This document shows positions 46,370 through 58,423 of a stretch of DNA of 64,000 nt, piece after piece. The DNA is from Chiua virens (Eukaryota > Basidiomycota > Agaricomycetes > Boletales > Boletaceae). The number at the start of each line of letters is the position of its first letter. Position 1 is the first letter of the stretch. The position numbers were made by a program, and so were the translations under genes. The notes beneath the pieces are model-generated. The model was given only the letters and a program-made list of their open reading frames with translations. It was not told where the DNA came from and did no database searches. The stretch spans positions 1,550,001 to 1,614,000 of the forward strand of contig JAHNUO010000007.1 of NCBI GenBank assembly GCA_019787685.1, read 5' to 3'.

Positions 46370-49300
46370 GATACGAATGTCTGCAAATTGTCAGACGACG
46401 TCGCGTCCTCCCTGGAAGACAGCTCTGAGGTCGAGCAGCAAACAGAATACTGGAAGGGCATAGGTGCACATTATACCAACAATTTATCTCTACCAAGCTG
46501 GGTGAGCAAGAAGATCACTAGCGGACTTGAAATGGCATTCGCTCGGTTCGTCGTCTTTATATGTTAACCAATTGGTCCTAAGTTATTGCTATAGGAATGT
46601 CGCGGAGAATGTGAAGAAAGCGTACAGTTGGTTAGTACAACGATATCAGAAGGGAGATCAGATATACTTGTTTGGTACGCTCAGTTCGCGACCAGCTCTA
46701 CCGGGTGGTAACTTTTGCAGGTTTCTCTCGAGGTGCATATCAAGTGCGGGCACTTGCGAGTATGATTCATGAGGTGAGCATGCATAGGATCGTCCTATTC
46801 CAGCCAGGCATTGAATCACGCTTATATAAATAGGTCGGTTTGGTGAAGACAGAAGGAAAGTGTGAAACGTCAGCATCTCCATCGCCGTGTCCTGGAAGTC
46901 TTACGACTCAACTTGTAATAGAGCCTATGAGCTTTACAGTTCTATCGATTTCTATAAGCCTCACGCACGGTCATCGATAACCCGATTCAAGACTGAGTCT
47001 TGTTGGCCGAGCGTGAGGGTCCATTTCATTGGGGTCTGGTGTGTCTATTATTTTAATCGTACTTCTGATGGTGCACTGAGCTGATTTGACCAGGGACACG
47101 GTATCATCTTTAGGTCTTATAAAAAAAGACGTACATGTCACTGCCTCCGCTTCGGTAACAAACGCGTGCCATTTCCGACACGCGCTTGCCCTCGATGAAC
47201 TTCGAGTAAAGTTCCTACCGGAGTACTTCGGGGAGATGAACGCTCATCATAGTAATGTACGAACTGCCAGACTCCCCGTCAGCGATGTTAAAGAAGTCTG
47301 GTTTGTGGGGAGCCATTCTAATATGTGCGTTACATATCAAGTTATGCATGAGATGATCCTGATGCAGTAGGGTCCAGTGGCGGGTCCAATTTTGCACAGG
47401 ATTCAACGGTAGCTTACCATGTGATGGAGAACTCCGGAACCTCCATCGGCCGCGCTGGTGACGTGCCACTTGAGTGGATAAAAAGAGAAGCCGCCGCTAA
47501 TGGTTTAGTTTTCAAGTCACTGGCAAACGAGGCTGTCTGGTACCCGCAGGAAGTTGAGCTCGGTAGAAAGAAGTCAATGACATTTGGGTGGAAAATTCTT
47601 GAAGTGTTTCCCATTCGTCACCAAGTGTCCTTCAGTGGCACTGGTAAACATAAGTGGAGGTAACATCATCTTCTCGTGTATTTGTTTTGATTTTGATTGT
47701 TTGTAGATGGCATCTGTGTCGTCCTCGATCAGTCATTCCTAGCCAGCAAATCCACCCTTCTGTTTTTTCTGCAGATGTATATACGCCCCGGGCCACTTTA
47801 GGAAATGGCACCCGTAACTCGATCATTTTACGGAAACCCTCAGGCCGACTAGACACGACTGTACCATTGGATGAAAGAGCAAGGACAAATTTGTTGGAGG
47901 CACTGCTTAGAGATGAGCAAACGACGCTTGATTCTCTTGAAAAGGTGTTAATCCTTATTGATTCCAGTAAGTTGCATCCTCCGTCAACCCATCGTTCACT
48001 GACATTCGATACTTTAGTGAACTATGAAGCTCCAGATAACGGGGAGGCCCCACCAAAACCGAGGCCGCAGTGGAAATTATCAGGCTTCCAGGGTGGAGCT
48101 TTTGCCGAATATGCCCTCACCGTCATCAATGACGCGACTTGTAGGTTGTCATTCAGTCCTTGATGCCCTGCATTGATTCTGTACCTCCCCCGCAATAGCT
48201 CAAGGTGATGTTTCCGAAGAGTCGCTGAACGGTGTAAGAAACACACTTTGCACCATTTTGCAGTCTTCTCCCGATCACCTAGAACTCACTCGAGCTCTCT
48301 ATGTTCTGCGATTCTCGGCAAAACATTCAAAACTCCGACAGCGTTTTGTTGATGACGATGTGACTAGAGCTCTGATGGTTGCACTGGAACAGACCGCCAA
48401 AAGTCCCAGGAAGATCTTATTCCCGCTCGTGATAGACAGTCTATGTTACTTCATTGCCGACGGTGCGTCATGATCAATACGGTGCAGCATATAAGTTTAT
48501 CCTTTCTCAGAGAGATTAAGTCGCGGTGTCATCAACCGGTTTTATGCTACATCAGATGAGACCGAGACCACCCAAACAAGAATCTCGTTGGCATTGGACG
48601 TGAAGGGTAATGGTGTGCTATTGGTCATGTACGCTGTTGATTCACATGCTCATCGTAGTACCCGTCCACTTGATGGCGACTCTCAAGATGATTGCTAGTC
48701 TTGCTCAACATCGCCCGGGTAAATGTCTTTTATACCGCTACCGTATCATTCATTCAACGCTTCGACAGACCTTTGCAATGAGTTCAGGCCCAAGCTTTAC
48801 GAGCTAGCGAAAAGCGCGAGAGACGGGGTTGGTTCTGCGGCTGTAAAGGCTTTAGTTACAATGAACGCACAGCGTGAGTCGTAACTTTACTTCCGTAGTG
48901 CTTTCCTGATCAGTGGTGCGCACAAGAAGTTACCCAAGATGTCTACATCTGCAACACTCTAGGCTACCTCGATGACATTCTCCCTCCGTTAGACGTTGAG
49001 ATTGTTGGTTCCGTTTCATCAGACAACATTGCTGAGTTGCCTAGTATCCTTCAAGTCAATGGTAAGTACGACGCATCGCACGCATCCATGTTATGGTTAA
49101 TTTGTGTCCCACTCAGGGGCACTTAACGAGGACTTCATACGCGAACTTCTATCAACTGTCCAATCGCGCAATGTTCGTGAACGCATGGCAGCGACCTTCA
49201 CATTACTAAAACTGTGCAGAAGTGAGTTTCAGAGAGCCCTCGTTGACGTAGTTGAACATGGATGAGCTAGACGCGATGGTTCGGGAATTTTGCACACGGA

Positions 49301-50277
49301 ACGATGTACTGGACATTTTCGTGAAGCAACTGGAACGAAAAAAGACCTCACTGCTGGCGGCGTATGCGTTAAGGAAGTGCTTGGAGTACAGTAAGTCTAG
49401 GTTGCCCATTCGTTTGCGCATCACTCAACCAAGAGATGGACTAGATATGTGTACGTCCGACCACTGCTTGCGCGCGGCACCTGTTCTCGTCTCCATGCTC
49501 GAGAAAAACTGGTTTGACGATGCAATTGGACGAGTGGAAGGCTGCGAGATTTTCCGTGGCCTCATGACGTCTGGTATGTATTTTTCAGCTCAAGCTTATG
49601 GTTTCGAACCTTGAATTAACAATGCCCTGGGTAGCCGACCTACGGAAAGACGTCATTGAATCTGACATCGTTCTCGCTCTGATAAGAATGCTCGCTGGTG
49701 GTGAACGCCATCAGACCCGCATGAGCTTGATATGCATCAATATCCTTGGTATGTTCGCTGGCCGTATTTGCATCTGCGTGATTACTTGACTTGTTCATAC
49801 ATGAACCAGATCAGAAGCCCCCACTCGATCTGAAACAATATGTGGGGGATAGCATCGCAAACTTGCAGGACCAGGACAAAGACGTTCGAATGAAAGGCGT
49901 CAAGGTCATTTCCGCACTGGCACAGACAGGTAGGACTTCGCATCATGCATTATCCATGGAAGAACCGCTGACGAATCTGCCAGCGGCCGGTGAGCGGGCG
50001 ATAAAAGAACGCTTGAACAATATATTAGGAATTCTGTCCCAGGAATCTCGAACCCTATCGCGTTCCCAAATAGTTGGTGTTCCTTCTGTATTATACAACT
50101 TGGCCAAGAATGGTGCGTTCGGTCCCACCTCTACATATGAGAAGTAGTGACTTTACACCTTTCAAACTAGAAACTCTCCGCGAGCTTATCAGAGACTCTC
50201 AGGAGTTCACTGATTGGAAAAATCGCCGTCATAACAGCATTTCTGATCCCCAGCATCGAGCGACTCTGAGGAACTGA
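46370..50277 (+). CDS. DUF2235 (alpha/beta-hydrolase-like) protein with armadillo/HEAT-like repeats, 5' end unresolved
   Basis: Exons that chain in frame: 46370-46545, 46595-46674, 46721-46773, 46834-46859, 46922-47038, 47094-47328, 47400-47659, 47707-47966, 48018-48140, 48199-48233 and more to TGA at 50277. DUF2235 signatures: DTNVCKLSDD, YQKGDQIYLFGFSRGAYQVR (GxSxG nucleophile), VRVHFIGVWDTVSSLG, FRHALALDE and DVKEVWFVGSHS. After residue about 330 come alpha-helical repeats (LTRALYVLRFSAKHSKLRQ, MIASLAQHRP, AAVKALVTMN, LLAAYALRKCLEY) like ARM/HEAT scaffolds. In fungi DUF2235 proteins resemble bacterial Tle1 phospholipase effectors. The usual CFDGT motif is not recognisable near 46330, and the HSDxGG motif reads HSNM, so hydrolase activity is doubtful. 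A pseudogene is possible. Confidence 0.65.
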
Positions 50278-51134
50278 AGAATATATTAAGTAGTCATGGT
50301 GTACGTATCCCTAGATGCAGTCCACGCAGTAACTTACTGAGGTACACATATCTAACCTAGTTTCGTGCATCTAGCTAGTTTCAGGTTGTGTTGACCACTG
50401 ACCTGTTGAATATCTGCCTTCTGTACGGTGTCGCGACGTTTGTTGTATACATAACTTGGAGCCAATCAATTCGTTGTATTACTACTCGTGATGCGTGACG
50501 ATCCGTCAACAGAGTACTATCATACACGAAACAAGACGATATTGGTCTGACTTCGGGGTGTGAATGGATGGAAGCGTAGTCGTCACGGCAGGATTGTTGT
50601 CGACAACGAGTCGCTCACTGATATCAGTGCCAAGACTCGCCGCCTGCCAGAGACGTTTACAAAGGCCCGAGAGCAATGGCCGATGGATTGAAAGAGTTGA
50701 TTTGGTGTGCGGATGCTATTGATACTATATATTGGAAGCAAGTTCCCATGAACTTGGCAAAGACAACTGGGGGCTGGTATCGACAAGCTTAGGCCTGAGG
50801 CCTGAGAACCCAATGACTTGCTGGAGATGTCGGAGACGAAACTAAGTACTAGCCTTGAAGAGGTGATCCACATCCACGCGTTGCACGAAATCCGTAAATA
50901 TGATCGAGCAGTCGAACTCGAGTATTTTACGTATGTAAAGTTATTGCTATGTTCCTCGGCGATATCGATTGAGGTCACTGAATTGGGTGAAAGTTGGTAA
51001 ATATGTATTACTTATAAGACATTAAATTTACTTAAGGAAAGCTGAGGTCGTTTGGTTCACAACCCAACGAACTGTCTATGGAGTCCAGCTCAGAGACTAA
51101 GTATACCGACACGAATAAACCAGACACCATGACT
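50278..51134. other. Intergenic, no gene recognised
   Basis: A minus ORF 50978-50583 has no support from motifs or splice sites. Confidence 0.5.
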
Positions 51135-53326
51135 TCATGGAAGACAATGCCCCGATTCCTCCTCCACGATGAGAAATGATTCCAACAGGACTTTCGTCTT
51201 CAGGACTGTCATCCACTGTTTCTCTCCTTGATCCCACAACGTTCCCACAGGGACTTGTTTGCTTAACCCCAGGTGGGTTGCGCACAGGACTTTTCCCTCG
51301 ACCACAACTTGACCGCCGTCCGTATCCTCCATGATGTTATCCACAAACTTCTCTCCAGGCTGAACTATGAAGATTTCATAGTCACTTGAGATAACATCGT
51401 CGAAGATCTTGTTGAGGCGTCCAGCAAGTTCCACGAGCGATACTATTTTCTCCCTGAAGCTAGACGTAATCTTCGATATGATGTCAGATCGAGGAGCGGT
51501 ACAACCTGTAACCAATAGGATGTCTGAAAGGTCTTTGATGATTCGCTTGATTAGGGATTCGGGGTGTGTGATGTAGTTTTGATCGATGTGGCCGCGCGTA
51601 AGCACACGCCAGCGACCAGAAACGGCTTGAGGTTCTATCAGACACGTCTCTTCTCGTGAGATAAAAGCAAACACTTCATTTTTTAGGCCCTCACCTGATT
51701 TACACACTCTTTCATATATACCAGCAATGAACGTGTTGCTTTGTGATCTAAGGGTCCACGAGGATATCGTCTGACAAAGTTCGGACGCGAGGTAAGCTTG
51801 GAATGCGATTTGGAGCAACATAGGGATTTCCTCCGACATTCCTGCTCCCAGGGCATCCACCAAGACATGACCAATGCGCTTTGAAAACCTCTGCGCGGTG
51901 GAGGCCAGTTCGTTCGCCGTGACGTTTTGGAACTTGAAATCGTCCACCAGGCAGTCGGCCATATATGTCGTATTCTGCTGTAATTCCGCATTCAGTCTCT
52001 GAAGAGCTCGGATAACATCGAAGTCGGAAGATTTGTCCGCAGTATTAAGGAAACTGTTTGAGCTTTCTAGGTCTCTCGATTGGGCCTCGCAACGCTTCTG
52101 CATTTCGCGGAGCTCACACCGAAGCTCTTTGATTTCCTCCGACTCTCGAGCGGTTTGACTATGTATTGCTGAAACGCTCCTAACATCGGACTTCCGTTGA
52201 TTACCCTGATCAGGAACGGGAGGGAGGCTCTTCTCTGGTACGTGGTGGAAACCTTTGTCTTCGGACGGTATGTTTTCCAAAGAGCGGGGCCCGTTGAGAA
52301 CCGAGCGGTCTAATGGGGACGGTGATGCTGGGACTACCCTTCGTGCAAACTGCTGCAGTATCTTTGAATATTTGGGCGTCTGGGAACGGTGGGTATGGAA
52401 AGGGGTTGCAAGAGTCGTTGCGCGCTTTGGGATAACGCGTGGTTGCAGCGTGGCATTCTGAAAGATAAAGCCTTAGTGTTGCGTCCGCCGTAAAAATAAT
52501 CGCTTGCTACCTTAGATGTATCAGACACGTCGGCCGCCATTTGTACAACAACATCCGCGTCGCAGTGCTGCTGGATAGCAGTGTTGTCTCTGGATGTGGA
52601 AGCTACTGGAAAGAGGACATCATCGTTGACGATCGGGGTAGTGATTTTATCCTTTTCAAGCGCTGTCTGGCCGACTACCTGGACCTCGGGTGACGCGTGT
52701 CGCTCGTTTATGCGGGAATCTGGGTTCGGCTGCAGATAAAGATTTTAAAAAAATAAGATTGCATTCTTGCCCTCTGAGCAGGCTGGTTGACGTACCGTGG
52801 TATCCCCCACTTCCTCAGTCTTCTTCGATTCGTAGCTGCTAGATCTGTCAGGCTCAGCATACGCTACTCCGCTTTTCACAGGTAGAAAGCTCTACCTTGG
52901 CTGGGACCTTGGTTGCGAAGACTGATCTCGGCGTACGGAGGTGAAACGACGACCATATGTTTTCAGTGTCTTCCATCGGCGCTTGCTTTCTTTTACTCCA
53001 ACGCTTGCGTCAGCGGGAGATGAACTTTGGGCCTGCTTTTCAATAGAGTTCGAGGACGGCGTATGACCAAAGTAGCGTGTCTGTACCTTGAGACAATCAG
53101 TTAAGTTATTGGATTCCCTTTCCGCTTCCCAACGCACATCAAAGGCAGTGTTGCTAGAACTGGGGACTACTACTCCTTCACGATTAGCCGCGAGGTTCTC
53201 AGTTAGGTTGGGGATTCGGTCCTGTTTCATTGCATGCTGGATTACTGGGTTAACGTTAACTCCGGACAAGACACACGAGTCATCTATCCCGAGTGCGTCG
53301 TCAGACGGGCACACATTGGACTGCAA
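51135..53326 (-). CDS. Coiled-coil family protein with the shared C-terminal domain, paralog 3
   Basis: Well-supported 3' part: exon 52457-51695 and last exon 51634-51135 (intron 60 bp, same codon as in paralogs 1 and 2, length divisible by three so retention would stay open). Upstream exon ends at 52511 before a 53-bp intron; earlier exons (around 52720-52860 and an ORF from ATG 53326 to 52892) are likely but their junction is unresolved. The N-terminus is disordered and basic (KRRWKTLKTYGRRFTSVRRD), followed by a short coiled coil and the domain LQRLNAELQQNTTYMADC, MLLQIAFQAYLASEL, SGRWRVLTRGHI, LSDILLVTGC and EIFIVQPGEKF. No membrane helix, unlike paralog 1. Confidence 0.65.
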
Positions 53327-55461
53327 GTATGTGAAGAGATACTCAGATGAGTTTGATCTTGCACTCTGCGCGAGCTCGTTGACGTACGGTTATATCTATT
53401 GGTTTCTTTTTCTTCAATTTCTGGCCCACACGTTCGGTTGAAGCCATTCCGCTATCCGAAGGGATAGGATCCTGCCTGCGTCGTAATGAGCGTCTGACCC
53501 TCACGGACATCTTTCTGAAAAAAGTCGTCGCCTCTCTGGACTAAGATAAGTAACGCCTGCAGTCGGATTTCTTGGAAGACATACATTCTTTGAGAACCGG
53601 GCGAGTCGGTGGATGGGATAGGTGGTAACATGAGCATCTCAGCTGCGTGCCTTCGTATTCGGGTGCGGAGTGCAGGAAGGGAGTGTAAGAGTTGAACGAG
53701 GAGCGAACTCGAGGCCAGCCTAAGTATGTAGTCACGCCGGAAATTCTGGTTCTTTCAAATTTCCGAGTCTCATACACATGCAACGATGATTGCGCTGACT
53801 ATTATACTAGTCCGAGTCGAGGTGTCTGGAGCCTTGTGGCCTCAAACGGCCATGATGCTCACAATACAAGGAAGTTGAACGTCGAACCATTGGACTGTGA
53901 CAGTCTGCGCAGCAAGTCACTAAGACTCTCAGATCTATGTGCATAGGTTCAAGCCCACTACGCTCACTGTTCAAAGTACCCAAACCATCATGTCAAGCCT
54001 TCACGTTTCAAGCCCAACATGGGAGACGGGTATAAGTCGTCAAAGAGTGCTCCAACTTGAAGAGTCCGAGCTCCGCTGACCGGATCATGCGGCAAGCACG
54101 CCTTGTCCGCATTTTTACACACAAAATTTCCGTAATACAGTAAATAATGTTTATCAATGTTTTGTTCCAGCCGGGGATAAACGTTGGTCCTGAATTAATA
54201 CGGAACATCCCGCACTACCGCGCGCCAGCCGCCAGGGAAAAGTCAGGAAGCGTGATAATCATCTACAGTCCTTTACAATCCAATTTTTTAAAATTTGTAG
54301 GTTGTCTGTAAACCCTTATAATACTGCAGAGTGGATTATCACGCTCCTGAACTTTCCCTGATGGGCCGGCGTAGAAGAGCCTGCTCACCAGTCAATAAAA
54401 CTCTCAATCAGGGTTCATCGAATCTCACAACCTGAGTACGGTACGTTGCGGCCACGCTGCAATAGATAGTGCAATATGATGATAGCGGACTCATCCAGGG
54501 TCATGGCGAGACCTGTGCAACATGCACGCCTTGCACGCATTCCATCAACGAGTCATCAAATAATGTTCGACTCATGGAAGGTATGTATCGAAGTGCGGCA
54601 GCTACCGGACATATTTGACCATTGTTACCGCAGCACTTCTAACGAGCGCTGGAGTATGTGCGTGAACAGCCTTGCAATCTGGCACGACGCATGGCAGTGG
54701 GTGCTTATGTTCACCTCATCCGATACCATCGAATCGCGCACAAGGAACAATCTTTCCCTTCCCATATAGACATACGGATGGGGCGAGGAGTTCTTGAGGG
54801 CTGATACCTACTTCGTCTGAGAATGTCATGCTTTCATTGCAACTCAGAACTTTCGTCCAGTTTACTAAAGTAACGGGTGCTGACAGTGATGGAGCGCGTC
54901 GATATCATGTGGAGATTATGCACGCGAAGAACACTTTCCCAAGAGTTAGACGTTAGGCTGCTGAGAGAGACGAGCGGCTGCGCCGTCGCTTTCTTCTCTT
55001 CGAGGTACAAGTCTGGTTTACTTATTTGTAGCATAACTTACATAATGTCCATTTTGACAGCGATCGATCAGTTCGCCAGCAGCTCCTCAGCTATATTTTC
55101 AGCAGGTCATTGCTCCATATCTGGCTCCTGGGCAGAGGGTTTCAAGAAGAACGTAGAACCCTGAGCGCTTTTTCGAATCCTAAGACAAACGAAAAAGGGC
55201 AAGTTCTCATTACTTGATCAGGATTAATCACAGAAGGCTGGCCGCATCAGCACAATCGGACACCTCTGTGGGATCGATATCAGATCGGTGGGCTGTGAAT
55301 GTCTTGCGTTGATCAGCGAGATCAGCAGCCCATTGCGCAGATGCGGCTGAACGCTTCGCATTCACCATCCTGTAGCGGTCCGTGAATTTCCGTGCGATGC
55401 GGTACTTTTATTGCGAGTGCCCTATCGACTCTCCACCCGCACTCCTCCCACCTAACAAACC
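53327..55461. other. Intergenic, contains a MITE-like hairpin
   Basis: Apart from the inverted repeat at 54233-54360 no gene was recognised. ORFs such as 54476-54769 lack motifs. The right end carries the promoter of the Hsp70-like copy 2. Confidence 0.5.
54233..54360. mobile_element. MITE-like inverted repeat, 128 bp
   Basis: Outer ends CAGGGAAA and TTTCCCTG. The arms (54233-54269 and the complement of 54360-54325) match over about 37 bp with a few mismatches, sharing the core GCGTGATAATC, around a loop of about 55 bp. CAGGG ends are typical of hAT-family elements; the flanking 8 bp do not match, so the target duplication is lost or the border is wrong. Confidence 0.6.
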
Positions 55462-57748
55462 ATGCGCGACCTTCAAGTGTATATTGGCTCTAGTAAACTC
55501 GTCATAGCATTTGACATTGGTACAACGTTCAGCGGTATCTCGTATTGTATCCTCGAACCAGGAAAAGTCCCTGAGATTCTTGGCGTCACCAGGCAAGCTC
55601 TCCTTTTGGTTTGCGCTACCGTTTCTCACTCTCCTTAGGTTTCCTGCGCAAGAACTGGTCCGTGGCGACGCTAAAGTTCCATCTCTCTTGTACTATGACA
55701 AGCACGGTAGTTTCAAAGCTGCCGGCGCTGAGGTGCTCGCAGAAGGCAAGATACAAACTGCATTGGAGGAAGAATGGACCAAGGCCGAATGGTTCGTTTT
55801 CGATTGCATTGAGGTATTTAGTCTCAATCGTACTTATCAATGAAATCCAGGTGGAAGCTTCACCTCCGCCCGAAACATTTAGCCTCCTCCATCAATCCAA
55901 AAGACGATCTCCCCCCACTCCCGACCGGGAAAACTGCCGTCCATGTACTAGCAGATTTTATCAAATATCTCTTCGAGTGCGCAAAGACCTACATCAAGGA
56001 GCACCATCTTGTATTCACCTGGTCATCCTTCGAGAACTCCATCGAGTATATTTTTACTCATCCAAACGGCTGGGAGGGTATACAACAGCAGATGTACCGT
56101 CGGGCAATCGAGCACGCTGGACTCATTCCCTGCACACCTGAGGGACGGTCACGTGTCCACATGCTGACGGAAGGGGAAGCAAGTCTTCACTTCTGTGTCC
56201 CAAATCTTCTCAATGCAGATACGGATGATCAAACCGGTCCCCAAGGAGTAGTCATCATCGATGCCGGTGGCGGGACGGTTGACTTGAGCATGTTTTCGAT
56301 GAAGTCCAACCCGGTCACCTGTGAGGAAATCGCTCCAGCTGAGTGTACGCAGCCGTCGACGGGTATCGAAAACCTGCTCATTCTTCCATCCATTTCTAGG
56401 TCGATTGCAAGGTTCGGTCTTTGTTACACGACGGGCTCAGACTCTTTTGGAAAGTTAGTCACTTATCCCTTTTTTCTGTGAGTGAACCTGAAAAACCCAC
56501 ACAGAGAAGTTGGATGGTTGGGATCATTCCAGCGATGATGAGATAGCCGAATTTGCCCGCGAATTTGACCGATCGACAAAGCTGATCGTCAAAAGTGATC
56601 AAGAACCGGCTTTCGTTAGGGTCGCCGGCCTTCGCTACAATAATGCGAAACATGGTATCAAGTTTGGAAAGCTGAAATTATCGGGGTATAATTTTAATCG
56701 CTTTTCTTCTCTCTACGGTTGGTCTGACTCCATCACTCCAGTGAAGAAGCCACTGGCTTGTTCGATGATTCTGTCGACGCCATCATTAACGCCTTTGAGC
56801 AACAGGAGAAGTATGCTACGATCCCCATTACCGTAGGTTTTGTCCTCCTGAAATTAATCATTGTATTTATCTTTATCTCTAGGTGGCATTTCTCGTGGGT
56901 GGTCTTTCAACAAACGATTGGCTGTGGTCTCGTCTCCAGTCATACTTCGAGGTTAAGAAGATCAAGATTTGTCGACCGGACAATCACATGTATGTGCTTG
57001 ATTGGTGTCACCTGAAATAGGTTTGTTGATGTCTCTCGCAGCAATAAGGCGGTAGCCAATGGGGCGGTTTTATCCCACATCGACCGTGAACACCATCTGA
57101 TCGCCTTGCGTGTCGCACGCGCCACATATGGCGTGGTCTGTGCGCTTCCCGTCAAGGAAGATGACGAGGAGCACGCTCGTAGGAAGGCCCTCTGGGAACA
57201 AGATCCTACAGGAGATCGTTACGTTCCAGGGTTCTTTGAGGCAAAACTTCGTAAAGTAGGACCCTTCAATGAGTGAATGCGCGATGATAACAGCGGACTG
57301 ATATCATGGACAGGGGGAACAGGTTAACGAGGATATGGAGTTTCGGGAATCGTTTTCGCTTACAGAAAACGATCCGAAAGACTTTGGCATGCAGACTGTG
57401 CGCCTAGTGTGTCATAGAGGTACGGAATTGGCTCCGAAGTGGGTAGACCAAGCTCGCCGTGAGTCCCGCAACATGTACTTCATTGTCTTCGTTCTGATGG
57501 TCAGCCAGCATCCTTCTCCGTGTTCTGTACTATTCAGGCGGACCTAAGCAAGGCGACAAAAGATTTGGTCAAGAGGACAGCTTTCGACCAGGTTTATTAT
57601 CAACTAGATTACGCTGTCATTGTATACTTCGGCTTTACAGAACTTAAAGCGGAACTAGGCTGGAAGACGAGGGTGAGTTAGCGTTTTGTACCGCTTGCTT
57701 CGTACTGTTGCCGACCCATACCGTTTTTAGCGAGGGGAAGAAAGGTGA
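55462..57748 (+). CDS. Hsp70-like ATPase, HSPA12-type, copy 2 (583 aa)
   Basis: Eleven exons: 55462-55592, 55639-55791, 55851-56344, 56400-56453, 56505-56685, 56742-56832, 56883-56989, 57042-57255, 57314-57458, 57509-57672 and 57731-57748. Ten of the eleven exon lengths equal those of copy 1. Motifs: AFDIGTTFSGISYCILEPGK, VVIIDAGGGTVDLSMFSM, RLQGSVFVTRRAQ, WLWSRLQSYFEVKKI and a KAELGWKTRRGEER end. Intron 1 (55593-55638) starts GC; intron 9 here starts GT where copy 1 has GC. Starts MRDLQVYIGSSK, very like copy 3 at 62250. ATPase fold only; partner unknown. Confidence 0.9.
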
Positions 57749-58423
57749 GTATCAGCGAATTTAGCTTTCCGCACTATCTAACACACGCATCAGAGTTCCA
57801 GCAACTGTCTCGTTTGAAGAATGAATGCTGTCGTGTTTCCCCGTTTCCAGTGTGAATACCTTTGTTGTCTGTGCTGCTCCTTCAGTGTTATTTGGGATTT
57901 TGCCCTGACTCCGAGTCATCGGTTATGTACCCACCAGAGTTTATAGCACTAGTACTGTTACATATTCCTGGGCTCAGCTTTTCAGAAGTGGGGAGTCTAT
58001 GATCTTCTATCTACGATGCTGTATCAATGTCCTAGTAACAGTATCCTCTGACGCTCGCAGGCTCTATGTAAACCGAGCTCAGTTGGTAAATACAAGTATC
58101 GTAGACTCGTAGTGATACGGTAGTAGGAGAGCCCTTGCCATTGTTGCCAGCAGCCTCGTAATAGATGTACAAGGCCATGGTATGATGATGCATGATGCAT
58201 GACTCATCATGGCAAGTTAACTTACTTCGACGATCGACCGCTTCTTTCTCGCACCTATCTTGTACACAGCGATATCATCTGGGAAATTTCTGTTACCCTC
58301 TGCCCAAACGTCGTTCCTTCACCTGGGACCGCCAGTAAGACCGCTCGTTGTCGACCAAGCCATCAGCAGCATTCCCGACTCGGAGCTTACCTCTACAGAA
58401 TTCACCAAATCTCAATATTTATT
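57749..58423. other. Intergenic, no gene recognised
   Basis: The frame of the next gene is open upstream to 58199 without family support. A short ATGATGCATGATGCATGA-type repeat lies near 58185. Confidence 0.5.

Noticed and set aside
53940..53965. AGGTTCAAGCCCACT, possible T-arm of a tRNA
   Set aside because: The stem bases do not pair and no A-box lies at the right distance.
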